A stretch of 64,000 nt of DNA from an uncultured Clostridia bacterium (GTDB lineage Bacteria > Bacillota > Clostridia > Christensenellales > Borkfalkiaceae): the NCBI GenBank assembly GCA_934254815.1, contig CAKQME010000001.1, forward strand, positions 141,495-205,494. Reading direction: 5' to 3'. Position numbers and translations under genes: made by a program. The notes beneath the pieces were generated by a model. It saw only the letters and a program-made list of their open reading frames with translations. It made no database searches and was not told the DNA's origin. Shown piece by piece: positions 16,401-25,439 of this stretch; position 1 is the stretch's first letter, and every line of letters begins with the position of its first letter.

Positions 16401-19400
16401 ATGAGAAAAATAGTAAAATTTTTGCTTTGTTTTGCTCTCGTCTGCATAGGTTCGCTATCTGCGGCGTTTGCTATAGGCGCGAATACGCCCACTGCATACG
16501 CGGATAACGCTTCCGACGTGGCGGCGGCAAAGGCGGCGGGAAAATACCACACATTAGATATAGGCTTTGCTATGCCTTATCAGAATACGGGCTGGGGAAT
16601 GAGTACGTCCGACGCGCTCGTCGGTCTGTATATAAAGGGCGCAGAAAATGTTTCGTTTAAAACCGGAGATTATGATATTTCGGCAAAAGGCTACGTTTAC
16701 GTCAGCGATGACGTAAATTCCGAGGGCGCGGATAAAGGCAACGGCGTTTACGGCTTTACAAATAAAGGCAGTAACGGTTGGGCTTTCATTAACTTAAATC
16801 TCGGAGGTAAGAGATATAAGCGCGTAACGCTGAAAAGCGGGCTTATAATAAAGGCGGGAACTGATAAAGATGAAGTCTATGAACTTACCGAAGATTACGT
16901 TTTATATGACGTAAACAACACTTATATCGGCGGCAAGACTATAGAAGAAGCCCTTGAAAAAGCGGGCGATATGGTAACTTATTACGACAGGAAGATTTCT
17001 TCGGTTACTAAAGACAGCGGTTCTGTTACTATCAAATATGATTCTACGCTTGAAGATTTAGTAGCCGTAGGTGCGCCAGCTTCCGTTAGTTTTGAAAAAA
17101 TAGTCGGAGAGAACGGCGGAACGTGGCAGACTTTCGGCGGTTATTTTAATACAACAACAAAACAAGAAGTTTTTCATAATAACTTAGCGGCTTTCACTAT
17201 TGCGGAAAATGAAAAAGTTATTATAAAATCAGGGTTTTTAACTTGCTTCTGGGCTGAAAGCAACACGAAGATTTATGTAGTAAGAACTACCGAAGATTTT
17301 TACGCTAAATATAGCGGCGGAAAATTCGTCGCGTTAGGAGATAACGAAAAAGCCGTCGCGATAGCGAAAGCCGCAGGTAAATATCACGTTATGGATATCG
17401 GTTTCGCTATGCCTTATCAGAATACGGGCTGGGGAATGAAAACTTCCGACGCGCTTGTCGGTTTATATATTAAGGGCGCGGAAAGCGTTTCGTTTAAAAC
17501 CGGAGATTATGATATCTCGGCAAAAGGATATGTTTCGGTAAGTAATGACGTTAATTCCGAGGGTTCCGACAAAGGCAGCGGCGTTTACGGTTTTACGAAC
17601 AGAGGCGGAAACGGTTGGGCTTTCATAAACTTAAATCTCGGAAATACAAGATATAAGCGCGTAACGCTGAAAAGCGGGCTTATAATAAAAGCGGGAACAA
17701 ATAAAGAAGAGGTCTACGAGCTTACCGAAGATTATGTTTTATACGACGTAAACAATACTTATATCGGCGGTAAGACAATAGAAGAAGCTCTTGAAAAAGC
17801 TGGCGATATGGTAAATTATATTGATAGGGAAATATCGTCGATTACTAAAAACGACAGTTCTATTACTATAAAATATAATTCGTTGGTAGGAAACTTCGGC
17901 GGTGCGCCCGCATCCGTAAGTTTTGAGAAAATAGTCGGAAGCAACGGCGGAACATGGCAGACTTTCGGCGGTTATAACGATACTACTTCACAGCAGCAAG
18001 TGACGCATAACATAATTTCTTTCACTGTTGCGGAAAATGAAATAGTTACAGTAAAAGCAGGTTTTAAAACTTGTTTCTGGGCTGAAAGCAATACGAAGAT
18101 TTATGTTATAAGAACAACGGAAGACGCGGCGTTCAGATATACCGACGGTAAATTCGTTGCGGCGAAAGCTACCGTTACGATTGACGGAAGTATTTCTACC
18201 GAAGTCAATTACGGCGAAAGCTTTACCGTGCCGAAACTTTCCGATACCGAAAATAAAACTTTCCTTTACCTTACAGATAGCGCGAATAACGTATATTTTG
18301 CGGGCGACGAGATCGAGAACGTGACTGCAGATCTGGCTCTTACAGCCGTTTATGCAGATTTCGCTATGCAAGACGGCGCGGCTATCAGAATTTCAAGCGA
18401 TATAGCTTCGTCGGGTATAAGATTTTCTGCCGACATAGCAAAGGGTATGGCTAATATAAAGGGCGTAGGTATTCTTGTAATTCCGCAGGATATGTTGAGC
18501 GGCGAACTTACGAAAGCGTCCGTTGTTTCCGAAGCCGCAAAAAGCGCGCTTGATTTCTATTGGGCGTATTCCGACGTGGATTTCGGAACCGCCGATACTG
18601 CGGTTCTCCGCGCGACGATAACAACCGTAAGACAGACTAACTATAACAGAACGTTTGTCGCAAGGGCTTACGTCGTAGTTGAAAACGGCGAAAGCGAAAA
18701 AGTAGTTTACGCCGACCTTAAAGACAGCAACGAAAGAACGGTATATTATGTTGCAAAAGCGGCTTACGATAAAGAAAGCGAGCTTAACGCTTCGCAAAAA
18801 CTGATAGCCAAAGGTTATATCGACAGCGTGCTTGCCATAGAGACCGTCGACGGCGGATATACGGCTGTAACGGGCAACGTTACGAACGTTTCGGTAGCTT
18901 ATGAAAATAATTCCGCTACTATAACCGCGACGACTACCGTCAATGAATTTTACGGTTTACAGCTTAACGGAGTAAATTATTCGTATAAAGAGTTAGAACA
19001 GAGTTACGCCGACGGAATTCTGACCATAAAAGTAGCGGTTTTAAAGAATTTCTCGTTCGGAACGGGCGAGGTTATTTATGAAACGCGCGGCAGCAACGAT
19101 TCGACCACTACCGGAACGACCGTTGCCGAACTTTCGGATAAAATGGGTTCCGAAGTTCAGAGAGTATGGATTTCTTGCCGTAAACTCTGTTACAGAGATT
19201 CTGCAAGCAATAAACTTTTTTTTGATTTAGCTCAAGTCGAAGCATATAAAAATTATTTTGCCAAACTTAAAGCCAACGGAACCGATAAAATAATAGCTAT
19301 GTCTAACGAATATCTGTTGCCTTACGGATATAATCCGTGGAGCGCGTATGCGAATAACGGTAACGTTGTTCCTTACGGAGGCGATACCTATTATGAAGCT

Positions 19401-20186
19401 TGGCTTGGGCTTATATACGAATATTATTATCAATTGGCAACGCTTTTCCCCGAAATAAGTTATTTCGAAGTAGGCAACGAAGTCGATTTCTCGGTTTACT
19501 ACGAAAACGCGGGTGAAAAAACTTACGTTTATATCAAGGCGAACGGCGACGGGATAAATTCAGACGGCGCGGCGAAAATAACCGCCGACGTTATGTTTCG
19601 CGCAACTAAAGCCATAAAGAAAGTAAATGCGGCAAACAAGGTGCTTTTCCCCGGTCTTGCCGCAGGCGATACGGCGCAGATAACTTCCGCGAAAGCGTTT
19701 TTAACAAAGGTCTATAACGTTATAAGCAAAAGCGAAGTAGATAACGGCGCATACGAATATTCTACGAATTTTAACGATTATTTCGAAATTCTCGCCGTTC
19801 ATCCGTATCCGTATAAAGACGGTAATACCGAGCAATGGGTAAGAGATCTTAATTCGATTTATAACTTATGCGCGACTACCAGAGGACATAAAGTAAGAGT
19901 ATGGCTGACCGAGTTCGGTATTCCTTACGACGGCGGCAACACCGCGAGTTCGTGGACGACCGAGCAGTTAAATACCAACCTTACTAAGTTTCTCGACGAA
20001 ATGAATAAGCTCGATTATATCGACGCGGTAGTGTGGTTCAGACTTTGCGATTTATACGAAAAAGATTGGAACGAGCGCGAGAACATAATGGGTTTGTTTT
20101 ACTCGAAGAGCGACCCCGTCAATAACGGCGCGGCGAAAGTTACGGCTAAAGTCGTGTATAAATGGCTTTACGGAAAAGAAATGTAA
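16401..20186 (+). CDS. Secreted protein with duplicated module and GH-A-type glycosidase domain
   Basis: The 1,261-residue product begins with a Sec signal (RKIVKFLLCFALVCIGSLSA) and a likely signal-peptidase site near AYA-DNA. Two copies of a roughly 280-residue module follow, at about 45-300 and 324-576, each holding GFAMPYQNTGWGM. A linker region near 660-830 has SGIRFSADI. The C-terminal third looks like a clan GH-A TIM barrel: EVGNEVD puts a candidate acid/base at Glu1027, and WLTEFG a candidate nucleophile at Glu1171. No sortase motif or S-layer repeats are visible. The ATG at 16401 lies 8 nt after AAGGAG, so it is preferred over 16398. The substrate is unknown; a plant or host glycan is a guess. 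Confidence 0.82.
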   Translation: MRKIVKFLLCFALVCIGSLSAAFAIGANTPTAYADNASDVAAAKAAGKYHTLDIGFAMPYQNTGWGMSTSDALVGLYIKGAENVSFKTGDYDISAKGYVYVSDDVNSEGADKGNGVYGFTNKGSNGWAFINLNLGGKRYKRVTLKSGLIIKAGTDKDEVYELTEDYVLYDVNNTYIGGKTIEEALEKAGDMVTYYDRKISSVTKDSGSVTIKYDSTLEDLVAVGAPASVSFEKIVGENGGTWQTFGGYFNTTTKQEVFHNNLAAFTIAENEKVIIKSGFLTCFWAESNTKIYVVRTTEDFYAKYSGGKFVALGDNEKAVAIAKAAGKYHVMDIGFAMPYQNTGWGMKTSDALVGLYIKGAESVSFKTGDYDISAKGYVSVSNDVNSEGSDKGSGVYGFTNRGGNGWAFINLNLGNTRYKRVTLKSGLIIKAGTNKEEVYELTEDYVLYDVNNTYIGGKTIEEALEKAGDMVNYIDREISSITKNDSSITIKYNSLVGNFGGAPASVSFEKIVGSNGGTWQTFGGYNDTTSQQQVTHNIISFTVAENEIVTVKAGFKTCFWAESNTKIYVIRTTEDAAFRYTDGKFVAAKATVTIDGSISTEVNYGESFTVPKLSDTENKTFLYLTDSANNVYFAGDEIENVTADLALTAVYADFAMQDGAAIRISSDIASSGIRFSADIAKGMANIKGVGILVIPQDMLSGELTKASVVSEAAKSALDFYWAYSDVDFGTADTAVLRATITTVRQTNYNRTFVARAYVVVENGESEKVVYADLKDSNERTVYYVAKAAYDKESELNASQKLIAKGYIDSVLAIETVDGGYTAVTGNVTNVSVAYENNSATITATTTVNEFYGLQLNGVNYSYKELEQSYADGILTIKVAVLKNFSFGTGEVIYETRGSNDSTTTGTTVAELSDKMGSEVQRVWISCRKLCYRDSASNKLFFDLAQVEAYKNYFAKLKANGTDKIIAMSNEYLLPYGYNPWSAYANNGNVVPYGGDTYYEAWLGLIYEYYYQLATLFPEISYFEVGNEVDFSVYYENAGEKTYVYIKANGDGINSDGAAKITADVMFRATKAIKKVNAANKVLFPGLAAGDTAQITSAKAFLTKVYNVISKSEVDNGAYEYSTNFNDYFEILAVHPYPYKDGNTEQWVRDLNSIYNLCATTRGHKVRVWLTEFGIPYDGGNTASSWTTEQLNTNLTKFLDEMNKLDYIDAVVWFRLCDLYEKDWNERENIMGLFYSKSDPVNNGAAKVTAKVVYKWLYGKEM

Positions 20187-20207
20187 TATAGGTTGAGAGG
20201 TGAAAAT

Positions 20208-20321
20208 ATGTTATATAAAAAACCCGAAGTTATAATAGTAAAAATCGATAACGATGTTATACTGAAAATTAGTACCGAGGAAGAATTAAACAATATAGAT
20301 AAAATCGATCCTTGGGCATAA
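20208..20321 (+). CDS. 37-residue YKKPE-type peptide
   Basis: The frame starts 8 nt after GAGAGGTG, 21 bp behind the secreted glycosidase gene, and ends just before a strong terminator, so it is a true second cistron. The peptide begins MLYKKPEVIIVKIDNDV and ends in an acidic segment and PWA. A short Y-x-KPE-hydrophobic start is seen in many small clostridial proteins and in leader peptides of some modified peptides, but no cysteine-rich or otherwise modifiable core and no modification enzyme is present here. Function unknown. Confidence 0.7.
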   Translation: MLYKKPEVIIVKIDNDVILKISTEEELNNIDKIDPWA

Positions 20322-20330
20322 TGATTTATC

Positions 20331-20364
20331 AAAACCCCCGCAGCGGAACGCTGCGGGGGTTTTA
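20331..20364 (+). terminator. Strong rho-independent terminator
   Basis: AAAACCCCCGCAGCG and CGCTGCGGGGGTTTT form a perfect 15-bp stem around GAA, ending the glycosidase transcription unit. Confidence 0.95.
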
Positions 20365-20397
20365 ACTTTATAACGGCATATTGTGTTAAGCGCCCGC

Positions 20398-20622
20398 ACT
20401 TATTCGGTGGGATTCTTCGTTTCACTCAGAATGACGTAATTTAATTATTTTTTTCTGTCATATTGTCAATATCGAGAGAGCAGACTTGCTTGCAAGGGTA
20501 TGCGAACGAAGATATTCATAAGGCGCAGCCTTTATTGTTCGCAATAAAGGCAAACTATTGTTTAAACGCTTTTGGCGTTTAAGCGCCGAATAGCGGCAAG
20601 CGAAATATCCCACTGTACAAGT
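20398..20622. repeat. Long interspersed palindromic repeat, copy C
   Basis: It is colinear with copy B: GGTGGGATTCTTCG and TCAGAATGACG, then GTCATATTGTCAATATCGAG, the hairpin with stem GCCTTTATTG, the GTTTAAACGC hairpin and GCGAAATATCCCACTG. The loop of the first hairpin differs from copy B (TTCG against CGAAA) while both stems are kept, which suggests the fold is maintained. Confidence 0.85.
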
Positions 20623-20664
20623 AGTCCGCACTTATATTGCCAAGTTTCCATGTAGCTAAATCGT

Positions 20665-20693
20665 TTGATTTTTTGCGAATTTTGTGATATTAT
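20665..20693 (+). promoter_or_regulatory. Promoter giving a probably leaderless mrnC mRNA
   Basis: TTGATT, a 17-bp spacer and TATTAT are seen. The ATG begins 7 bp after the -10 box, so the predicted start site falls on or next to the start codon. No Shine-Dalgarno sequence is present. Confidence 0.65.
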
Positions 20694-20699
20694 ATATCT

Positions 20700-21101
20700 A
20701 TGTATAATTTTGACGAATTTTTGCCTGTCGAAAAAGCGCGGAATATGAACCCCGTCGTGCTTGCTTTCGTGGGCGACGCGGTGTATACTCTGTATGTGAG
20801 AAAAGACCTCGCCGCGAAAAGCGACCGTAAATCGGGCGAATTGAATACGTCGGCGGCAAAAATCGTCTGCGCTACCGCTCAGGCGGAACTCGCTTCGTTG
20901 CTTTTTGAAAAAGCGTATACCGACGAAGAAAAAGATATCTTCCGCCGCGCGAGAAACGCCAAAAAAGGCACGCGGGCGAAACACGCGGGCGTTGCCGAAT
21001 ATAACGCTTCCACGGGTTTCGAAGCGGTTATAGGCTATCTGTATATAACCGGCAACACTAAACGTATAGACGAACTCTTGAACTACAAGGAGAATAACTA
21101 A
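20700..21101 (+). CDS. mrnC: Mini-ribonuclease III
   Basis: Mini-RNase III is a dimeric RNase III-type nuclease without a double-stranded RNA binding domain; it matures 23S rRNA in Bacillus. The 133 residues show the family fold start PVVLAFVGDAVYTLYVR, where the aspartate of GDAVY is a conserved catalytic acid, and the second acidic helix in EYNASTGFEAVIGYLY. It stands first in a mrnC-rlmB-sigH set, where the stop overlaps the rlmB start (TAATG). The ATG is the only sensible start and lies right after the -10 box. Confidence 0.95.
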   Translation: MYNFDEFLPVEKARNMNPVVLAFVGDAVYTLYVRKDLAAKSDRKSGELNTSAAKIVCATAQAELASLLFEKAYTDEEKDIFRRARNAKKGTRAKHAGVAEYNASTGFEAVIGYLYITGNTKRIDELLNYKENN

Positions 21102-21826
21102 TGAAAATCGAGGGCAGAAATTCCGTAAGGGAACTAATAAGAAGTAAAAAAACGATAGATAAAGTATTAATCGCCAACGGAATGCGCGACGAAGAGAGCA
21201 AACAACTTTTAAATATCGTTAAATCATCCGGCGCAAAATATCAGTTTGCGGATAAATCGGTGCTTGATAAAGAGAGCGAGGGTAAAAGACATCAGGGATT
21301 TATCGCTTACGTTTCGGATTATAAATACGCCGAACTCGACGACATTTTAAACGATATCGACGGTAAAGAAGACGCGTTTCTGGTTCTTCTCGACGGGGTA
21401 GAAGATCCGCATAATCTCGGCAGTATCATCAGGGTGTGCGAGTGCGCGGGCGTAGACGGGCTTATAATCGGCAAACGCAGAAGCGCAAGCGTAACCGACG
21501 CCGTTATGCGTATTTCCGAGGGCAGCGCGAATCATTTGAAAATAGCGAGAGTTACCAATCTGAATACCGCGATCGAAGAAATCAAAGACAGAAATATCTG
21601 GGCTTACGCGCTCGAACTCGGCGGAAGCGATATCTATAAAAACAAACTTATGGGCAGAATATGTATGGTTATCGGCGGCGAAGACAGCGGCGTAAACGAG
21701 CTTACCAAAAAGAAATGCGACGCGCATATCTCTATTCCTATGTACGGTAACGTCAATTCTTTAAACGCGTCGGTCGCGTGCGGAATAGGGGTTTTCGAAG
21801 CGTTGCGCCAACGCAAAAATGTATAA
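21101..21826 (+). CDS. rlmB: 23S rRNA (guanosine-2'-O)-methyltransferase, RlmB type
   Basis: This SpoU/TrmH-type SPOUT enzyme methylates a ribose in 23S rRNA using S-adenosylmethionine. An N-terminal substrate-binding domain (MKIEGRNSVRELI) precedes the SPOUT domain with LLDGVEDPHNLGSIIRVCE (motif 1), MVIGGEDSGVNEL (motif 2) and IPMYGNVNSLNASVACGI (motif 3, which helps form the trefoil knot). Length of 241 is normal. It overlaps mrnC by 1 bp and sigH by 8 bp, with AAGGAG in front. Confidence 0.95.
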   Translation: MKIEGRNSVRELIRSKKTIDKVLIANGMRDEESKQLLNIVKSSGAKYQFADKSVLDKESEGKRHQGFIAYVSDYKYAELDDILNDIDGKEDAFLVLLDGVEDPHNLGSIIRVCECAGVDGLIIGKRRSASVTDAVMRISEGSANHLKIARVTNLNTAIEEIKDRNIWAYALELGGSDIYKNKLMGRICMVIGGEDSGVNELTKKKCDAHISIPMYGNVNSLNASVACGIGVFEALRQRKNV

Positions 21827-22388
21827 CGAATACGGCGATAACCGCCTTATAGCCCTTTATCGCGAAAACGACGACGAAGAGGCGTTTCAGACGCTTCTCG
21901 AAAGATATAAAGACGTTGTAAAGGGTATATCGAGAGCGTATTTTCTTGTCGGCGGTGACGGCGACGACCTTTTTCAGGAGGGCTTGCTCGGTTTTCTGAA
22001 AGCCGTCAGAACTTTCAGCGAGAGCGGCGGCGCGAGTTTCAAGACGTTTGCGCATCTGTGCATAGAAAGCAATATCAAAACAGCGGTAAAAAAAGCGTAT
22101 AATAAAGGGAATATCCCGCTTAACAACGCGGTTTCGCTGTCGGAGTGTTTCGGCGTTTTCGCGCCGGGTACTCCCGAAGATAAAGTGCTGAGCGACGAAG
22201 CTGCCGAAACTTTCCGTAAATCGATAGACGATAAACTCTCTTTAACGGAGAAAAACATACTCGAATATTATCTGAAAGGGCTGAGCTACGCCGAGATAGC
22301 CGAGATTGTCGGCGGAAACGTTAAAAAGGTAGACAACGCGCTTCAGAGAATAAGAAAAAAGATTATCGGTAACAATATAAAAGGGTAA
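21819..22388 (+). CDS. sigH: RNA polymerase sigma-H factor
   Basis: Sigma-H controls entry into sporulation and post-exponential genes in Bacillus and Clostridia. The 189-residue protein has region 2 (DDLFQEGLLGFLKAVRTF, SFKTFAHLCIESNIKTAVKK) and region 4 (LSLTEKNILEYYLKGLSYAEIAEIVG). The helix-turn-helix is the plain sigma-70 type. Position after mrnC and rlmB is the standard Firmicutes order, although yacP, which often lies between, is missing. The start overlaps the end of rlmB. A stray ECF factor is unlikely because of this context. Confidence 0.9.
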   Translation: MYNEYGDNRLIALYRENDDEEAFQTLLERYKDVVKGISRAYFLVGGDGDDLFQEGLLGFLKAVRTFSESGGASFKTFAHLCIESNIKTAVKKAYNKGNIPLNNAVSLSECFGVFAPGTPEDKVLSDEAAETFRKSIDDKLSLTEKNILEYYLKGLSYAEIAEIVGGNVKKVDNALQRIRKKIIGNNIKG

Positions 22389-22392
22389 ATTT

Positions 22393-24117
22393 ATGGCATA
22401 TTTGGCTCTTTACAGACGATTCCGTCCGAGCGGATTCGCTTCGCTCGTCGGGCAGGATCACGTCGTGAGAACGCTCGTAAATCAGATAAAGACAGATAAA
22501 GTAGGGCATGCGTATTTGTTCTGCGGCGCAAGGGGAACGGGCAAGACCTCTGCGGCGAAGATTTTCGCCCGCGCGATAAACTGCCTTTCGCCCGTCGACG
22601 GGTCGCCTTGCGGCAAATGCGAGGTGTGTAAGGCTCTTGCGGACGGGTCAAGTCTCGACATAGTCGAAATGGACGCGGCTTCAAACAATAAAGTTGAAAA
22701 CGTAAGGGAAATAAGAGATAAAATACAGTATCCGCCCGTCAACGGCAGGTATAAGGTATATATAATCGACGAAGTGCATATGCTTACGCCGGAGGCTTTC
22801 AACGCGCTTTTGAAAACGCTCGAAGAGCCGCCCAAACACGCGGTGTTTATTCTTGCGACAACCGAAGTTCATAAACTTCCGTCTACTATCTTGTCGCGTT
22901 GTATGCGTTTTGATTTCAGACTTATCCCTACGCCGAAAATCGCGGAGCTTATCGGTAAAATTTATCGCGAAATAGGCAAGGAATACGACGACGACGCTGT
23001 GACGGAAATAGCCCGCGCGGGCGCGGGAAGTATAAGAGACGCGCTTTCGATTGCCGATATATGCGTTTCTTTCAGAGACGGCAAACTCACTTATGCGGAC
23101 GTTCTCGAAGTTCTCGGCGCGACGGACGGCGATAAAATATTGTCGCTTATAGGTAATATTTTCGATTGCGAAACGGGCGAAACGTTGAAAACCGTTGAAG
23201 AGCTTGCCGACAGCGGTAAGAGCGTAGGCGTTTTGTGTAAAGATATAATTTCGCGGCTTCGCGAAACGGTAGTATGTAAAACATGTAAAGACGGCAGAAG
23301 TATTCTTTCGCTTCCCGCCGACGTGTACGAAAAAATAGTTGCGTTGGGCGAAAAGGTCGACGGTAACAGACTGCTCAGAATTATAGAGATATTTTCCGAA
23401 GCGGAGGGCAATTTAAAATATACCGCTTCGCCGCGCACGGTGCTTGAGACGGCGTGCATTAAAGCGGCTACGCCGTCGGTCGATTATAATATCGACGCGC
23501 TTTTGTCGAGAATATCGGTTCTTGAAAAGAAAATAGCCGAAGGTAATTTCTCGACGGAAGAAAAGCCGAAAGCGCAATTTTTGAACGAAAGCGCATATGC
23601 GCAACCGACCGAAAAGCCGGTTAAACGCATTATAGCCGATGATTTCGACTATCCCGCGCCCCCGCCTGAGGAAGAACCGGTGCCTGTGTTCGACGAGCCT
23701 GCGCCGCGCGCGCCGATAAAGGCTGCCGAACCGCAAGTCGCCGCCGCTCCCGTCGCCGCAGTTGAAAAAACGACTTTTGCGACAAGCGCGCCGGTCGGAA
23801 ATATGAGCGCGGGCAGACTTTGGGGTACGGTTGTCAGAAAACTCCGCGCGGACAGAAATATAATGCTTTGGGTGGCTTGTCAGGATATGACGGCTAAACT
23901 CGACGGCAGAACGCTTAAAATAATCGCTTCCGACGAGTCGGGGTATAACGCGGTTACAAAAGAACAGAATTTGCAAACGCTCGTAAACACCGTCAAATCG
24001 ATCGGTGATTACGACGTAAAAGTAGAACTCAATACGGAAAAGGAAGTCGACGATTTCGAAGAGGGCGTTAATCAGATAAAACGAACTTTCGGGGTTACGG
24101 ACGTAAAAATAAAATAA
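22393..24117 (+). CDS. dnaX: DNA polymerase III gamma/tau subunit
   Basis: DnaX forms the clamp-loader ATPase of the replicative polymerase. The 574-residue product has Walker A GARGTGKTSAAK, the four-cysteine zinc site in CLSPVDGSPCGKCEVC, Walker B IIDEVHML, sensor 1 LATTEVHKLPSTILSRC (with the SRC arginine finger) and the domain III region after it. From about residue 390 a proline/alanine-rich linker leads to a small C-terminal domain, so a tau-like tail exists. It starts the conserved dnaX-ybaB-recR set, 4 bp after sigH, suggesting a long operon from mrnC. Confidence 0.97.
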   Translation: MAYLALYRRFRPSGFASLVGQDHVVRTLVNQIKTDKVGHAYLFCGARGTGKTSAAKIFARAINCLSPVDGSPCGKCEVCKALADGSSLDIVEMDAASNNKVENVREIRDKIQYPPVNGRYKVYIIDEVHMLTPEAFNALLKTLEEPPKHAVFILATTEVHKLPSTILSRCMRFDFRLIPTPKIAELIGKIYREIGKEYDDDAVTEIARAGAGSIRDALSIADICVSFRDGKLTYADVLEVLGATDGDKILSLIGNIFDCETGETLKTVEELADSGKSVGVLCKDIISRLRETVVCKTCKDGRSILSLPADVYEKIVALGEKVDGNRLLRIIEIFSEAEGNLKYTASPRTVLETACIKAATPSVDYNIDALLSRISVLEKKIAEGNFSTEEKPKAQFLNESAYAQPTEKPVKRIIADDFDYPAPPPEEEPVPVFDEPAPRAPIKAAEPQVAAAPVAAVEKTTFATSAPVGNMSAGRLWGTVVRKLRADRNIMLWVACQDMTAKLDGRTLKIIASDESGYNAVTKEQNLQTLVNTVKSIGDYDVKVELNTEKEVDDFEEGVNQIKRTFGVTDVKIK

Positions 24118-24138
24118 CCTATATATAAGGAGAACGTT

Positions 24139-24480
24139 ATGGCAGGATTTAAAGGCGGTTTCGGAGGCTTCGGCGGCGGAAACCAGATGCAGCAACTTAT
24201 GAAACAGGCTCAGAAAATGCAGGAGCAGATGGCAAAGGCGCAGGAAGAGCTTGAAGAAGCCGAAATAGTCGGAGAGAGCGCGAGCGGAAAAGTTCAGGTT
24301 ACGGTAAACGGCAAAAAGGTAGTGTCCGCCGTATCTATCGACCCCGCTGTCGTCGATACCGACGATATCGAAATGCTCGAAGACCTTATCATGGCTGCGC
24401 TTAACAATGCGTATGCCGAAGCCGATAAGATGTACGACGAAAAAATGGGCGCGTTTTCGGGCGCGGGCGGAATGTTTTAA
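24139..24480 (+). CDS. YbaB/EbfC family nucleoid-associated protein
   Basis: This small dimeric DNA-binding protein belongs to the family always found between dnaX and recR. The 113 residues start with a glycine-rich tail (GGFGGFGGGNQM), then a long helix (QQLMKQAQKMQEQMAKAQEE), a beta sheet (GKVQVTVNGKKVVSAVSID) and a final helix. AAGGAG precedes the ATG. Its stop overlaps recR by 1 bp. Confidence 0.96.
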   Translation: MAGFKGGFGGFGGGNQMQQLMKQAQKMQEQMAKAQEELEEAEIVGESASGKVQVTVNGKKVVSAVSIDPAVVDTDDIEMLEDLIMAALNNAYAEADKMYDEKMGAFSGAGGMF

Positions 24481-25073
24481 TGAGCGGTTATATCGAGCCT
24501 ATCGGAAAGCTCGTAAATCAGTTTACGAAGTTGCCGGGCGTCGGGGCGAAAACCGCGCTCCGTTACGCGTATAAAGTTATAAATATGACGGAGAACGAAG
24601 CTGCGGAGTTTGCCGAAAGTATCGTCGCCGCAAAGAAAAACGTACACTATTGCAAGATCTGCGGTAATTTTACCGACAGAGAAATCTGCGATATATGTTC
24701 CGCACGCGACGGGTCGACTATCTGCGTGGTAAAAGAGCCTAAAGACGTAATGGCGATGGAAAAAGCGCACGAATTCAAAGGCGTTTATCACGTTCTGCAC
24801 GGAACGATAAGCCCTATGGAGGGCGTTACGCCCAACGATATCCGAATCAAGGAATTGTTGAAGAGAATAGGCGACGGCGGCGTTAAAGAAGTTATAATGG
24901 CTACCAACCCCGACGTCGAGGGTGAAGCGACCGCTATGTACATATCGTCGCTTATAAAACCTCTTGGGATAAAGGTTACGCGGCTTGCGCACGGAATACC
25001 TATCGGCAGTGAACTCGAATATGCCGACGAAGTTACAATTTCGCGCGCACTGCTCGACAGAAAAGAATTGTAA
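24480..25073 (+). CDS. recR: Recombination mediator RecR
   Basis: RecR acts with RecO and RecF to load RecA at gaps. The 197 residues have the helix-hairpin-helix (KLPGVGAKTALRYAY), a C4 zinc finger (CKICGNFTDREICDIC) and a Toprim domain with ATNPDVEGEATAMYI and VTRLAHGIPIGSELEY. Length is standard. It is the last gene of the operon. The hairpin just behind it has its T run on the opposite strand. Confidence 0.97.
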   Translation: MSGYIEPIGKLVNQFTKLPGVGAKTALRYAYKVINMTENEAAEFAESIVAAKKNVHYCKICGNFTDREICDICSARDGSTICVVKEPKDVMAMEKAHEFKGVYHVLHGTISPMEGVTPNDIRIKELLKRIGDGGVKEVIMATNPDVEGEATAMYISSLIKPLGIKVTRLAHGIPIGSELEYADEVTISRALLDRKEL

Positions 25074-25074
25074 T

Positions 25075-25180
25075 AAAAAACGGGCGGAGAATAAACTTCT
25101 CCGCCCGTATTGTCTGTCACAGATGTTTTTGCGGGAAATTATACTTTTCGCCCGACATATAAATCGCAATTTTTCCCAAC
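25075..25180 (-). ncRNA. Predicted short RNA, about 105 nt, unknown class
   Basis: On the minus strand a perfect consensus promoter (25187-25215) is followed after about 105 nt by a perfect 11-bp GC-rich hairpin (CGGGCGGAGAA/TTCTCCGCCCG) and six T residues, an ideal terminator. The only start-to-stop frame inside is a 13-codon ORF without a Shine-Dalgarno site. I compared it by eye with SRP RNA and 6S RNA and saw no match. It is a small transcript by every signal visible, convergent with recR. Confidence 0.6.
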
Positions 25181-25186
25181 CCTTAT

Positions 25187-25215
25187 ATTATAACACGGAA
25201 ACCTTGCTTTGTCAA
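25187..25215 (-). promoter_or_regulatory. Perfect consensus sigma-A promoter (leftward)
   Basis: Read on the minus strand this is TTGACA, exactly 17 bp, TATAAT. It faces away from the promoter at 25261, with 45 bp between the two -35 boxes. Confidence 0.85.
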
Positions 25216-25260
25216 TACCGAAACCGAAAATTTCATAATGTGAAAAAATCGCAAAGGGTA

Positions 25261-25289
25261 TTGACATTCTGGCTTTTGCGGTGTATAAT
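25261..25289 (+). promoter_or_regulatory. Perfect consensus sigma-A promoter (rightward)
   Basis: TTGACA, exactly 17 bp, TATAAT. Together with the leftward promoter it forms a divergent pair, among the strongest-looking promoters in the window, yet neither leads into a normal gene. Confidence 0.85.
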
Positions 25290-25335
25290 AAAGGTACAAA
25301 AAACGAAGAGCCGAAAGGTTCGAAGGAGGTGCGTT

Positions 25336-25401
25336 ATTCTGAGAAATATAAGGAGCGTCGCGCCGAAGAAAAATGCAAAAAGGAGACCGCCGATGAATTA
25401 A
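25336..25401 (+). CDS. Possible micro-ORF 1 with non-ATG start
   Basis: A full AAGGAGG ends 6 nt before ATT at 25336, with CTG following at 25339; the frame gives about 20 basic residues (LRNIRSVAPKKNAKRRPPMN) and stops at TAA. A GTG at 25329 opens another frame of 35 residues to 25436, but the Shine-Dalgarno site overlaps it. Which frame is used, if any, is open. Confidence 0.3.
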   Translation: MLRNIRSVAPKKNAKRRPPMN

Positions 25402-25439
25402 GTTGTACCGTAATTAGAAAAAAGCGAGGTAAATAAATT

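Noticed and set aside
16401..20186. Cellulosomal protein
   Set aside because: No dockerin duplicated calcium motif and no S-layer or sortase anchor could be seen.
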